A stretch of 12,228 nt of DNA, from assembly GCA_030628225.1 (NCBI GenBank), contig DAOVRJ010000048.1:1-12228 (forward strand), given 5' to 3'. Shown here piece after piece: positions 11,530-12,228 of the stretch. The notes under the pieces were generated by a model. The model was not told where the DNA came from, ran no database searches, and saw nothing but the letters and a program-made list of their open reading frames with translations. Position 1 is the first letter of the stretch. Each line of letters begins with the position of its first letter. The DNA comes from Candidatus Zixiibacteriota bacterium. Lineage in GTDB: Bacteria; SM23-81. The translations under genes and the position numbers were made by a program.

Positions 11530-12228
11530 CTATCCCCCTCTCTGGCGAACCAAAATTCTCAAGGCAACACCCTGAAAACCGAATGAGCTTCTAAGCTGAT
11601 TGATTAAATAGCGAAGGTAAGGTGCGTTGAATGCCTTTGGGTTGTTAGTGAAAAAGATGAAAGTAGGCGGATGAGTCTTTTGTTGGGTGACATAATAGAT
11701 CTTCGTCTGCCTGCCTCTGACAGAGGGCGGCTGTCTTCGTGTCACTATCGATAATACAAATCTATTGAGATGGCTCGTGGTTATCCTCTTGCCCCGTTCC
11801 TGGAAAACTTTCAGGACCTGATCCAATACCGTCCGAACGTGCATCCCGGTTAGCGCAGAGGCAGATACCACTGGGACAAACGACAAAGAGGGATATCGCT
11901 CTATCAACTGTTTTTCATACTCATCCAATTGAACATTCTCTTCCTGCAAAAGATCCCATTTGTTAAGCACCAACACGATACCCTTGTATGCATCCTGAAT
12001 TTGGCTGGCTATCTTCATATCATGAGCCAAGGGTCCAGCGACGGCATCCATCACCAGCAGGGCAACATGGCAACGCTCCAATCCCCTCATGGTGCGTAAG
12101 CTGCTGTAGAACTCAACGCTCTCTTTTATTTTGCTCCTCTTCTTAAGTCCGGCCGTGTCGATGAGTACAAATGTTTGCTTTCCAAGGTGAAAAACGGTGT
12201 CCACGGCGTCCCTGGTAGTACCTGGCAT
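11530..12228 (-). CDS. der: Ribosome biogenesis GTPase Der, C-terminal part (cut by window edge)
   Basis: Der (EngA) is a double GTPase that helps assemble the 50S subunit. Only the last 232 codons are here; the frame continues past the right edge, and the ATG at 12228 is internal (the G2 loop PGTTRDAVD). Visible motifs belong to the second GTPase domain: DTAGLKKR (G3, 24-31), NKWD (G4, 89-92) and SAS (G5, 122-124). The KH-like domain follows at about 150-232, with PPTFIFFTNNP and the ending ILVRQRGG. Most Der proteins have G-V-x-x-Q-D after the domain-2 VMDA; here it is GPLAHD, a mild divergence. plsY follows 6 nt after the stop. Confidence 0.95.
   Translation of the reverse strand: MPGTTRDAVDTVFHLGKQTFVLIDTAGLKKRSKIKESVEFYSSLRTMRGLERCHVALLVMDAVAGPLAHDMKIASQIQDAYKGIVLVLNKWDLLQEENVQLDEYEKQLIERYPSLSFVPVVSASALTGMHVRTVLDQVLKVFQERGKRITTSHLNRFVLSIVTRRQPPSVRGRQTKIYYVTQQKTHPPTFIFFTNNPKAFNAPYLRYLINQLRSSFGFQGVALRILVRQRGG

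Overview
This window is about 12.2 kb of bacterial chromosome. Every well-supported gene lies on the minus strand: 12 protein genes, one of them cut by the right edge, and three tRNA genes. The best clue to the organism is the C-terminus of the 909-residue exported protein (positions 5574-8303). It ends in a YxNFPNPFNPxTTI-type sorting domain like those that phyla of the Fibrobacteres-Chlorobi-Bacteroidetes (FCB) superphylum attach to surface proteins. The TPR membrane protein and the order der-plsY-gpsA-merR fit a little-cultured FCB lineage (Zixibacteria, KSB1, Calditrichota or Marinimicrobia type). I cannot name the phylum from this window alone.

In transcription order, from high to low coordinates, the first block is der (3' part) - plsY - gpsA, packed with a 6-nt gap and a 4-nt overlap. 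It covers ribosome assembly and the first steps of glycerophospholipid synthesis. A MerR-type regulator follows about 90 nt later with its own candidate promoter. After it comes tRNA-Pro(GGG), which ends in the clearest intrinsic terminator of the window (9196-9232).

The second block is an envelope pair. It starts after a leader with a consensus TTGACA box and a 19-codon upstream ORF whose stop codon abuts the next ribosome binding site. The first gene makes a small protein with one Ig-like domain, a membrane segment and a Gly/Pro-rich tail. The second makes the large secreted, sorted protein, which carries two tandem copies of what looks like the same Ig-like domain.

The third block is a tight housekeeping operon: glycosyltransferase 2 - surE - pcm - small multidrug-export family protein - tRNA-Pro(CGG) - TIGR00725/SLOG protein - acyP - apt. 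It combines protein repair, nucleotide dephosphorylation, acyl-phosphate hydrolysis and adenine salvage. A proline tRNA sits inside the protein operon, 4 nt after a stop codon. The SLOG protein keeps the Arg and Glu used by LOG/PpnN-type nucleotide phosphoribohydrolases, so it could release adenine for Apt; this is an inference.

The last block is an AT-rich spacer, tRNA-Arg(CCT) behind a clear promoter, and a TPR membrane protein gene. The first ~240 bases are AT-rich and hold only the possible 3' end of an unrecognised plus-strand gene. I see no CRISPR array, complete insertion sequence, phage gene or origin.
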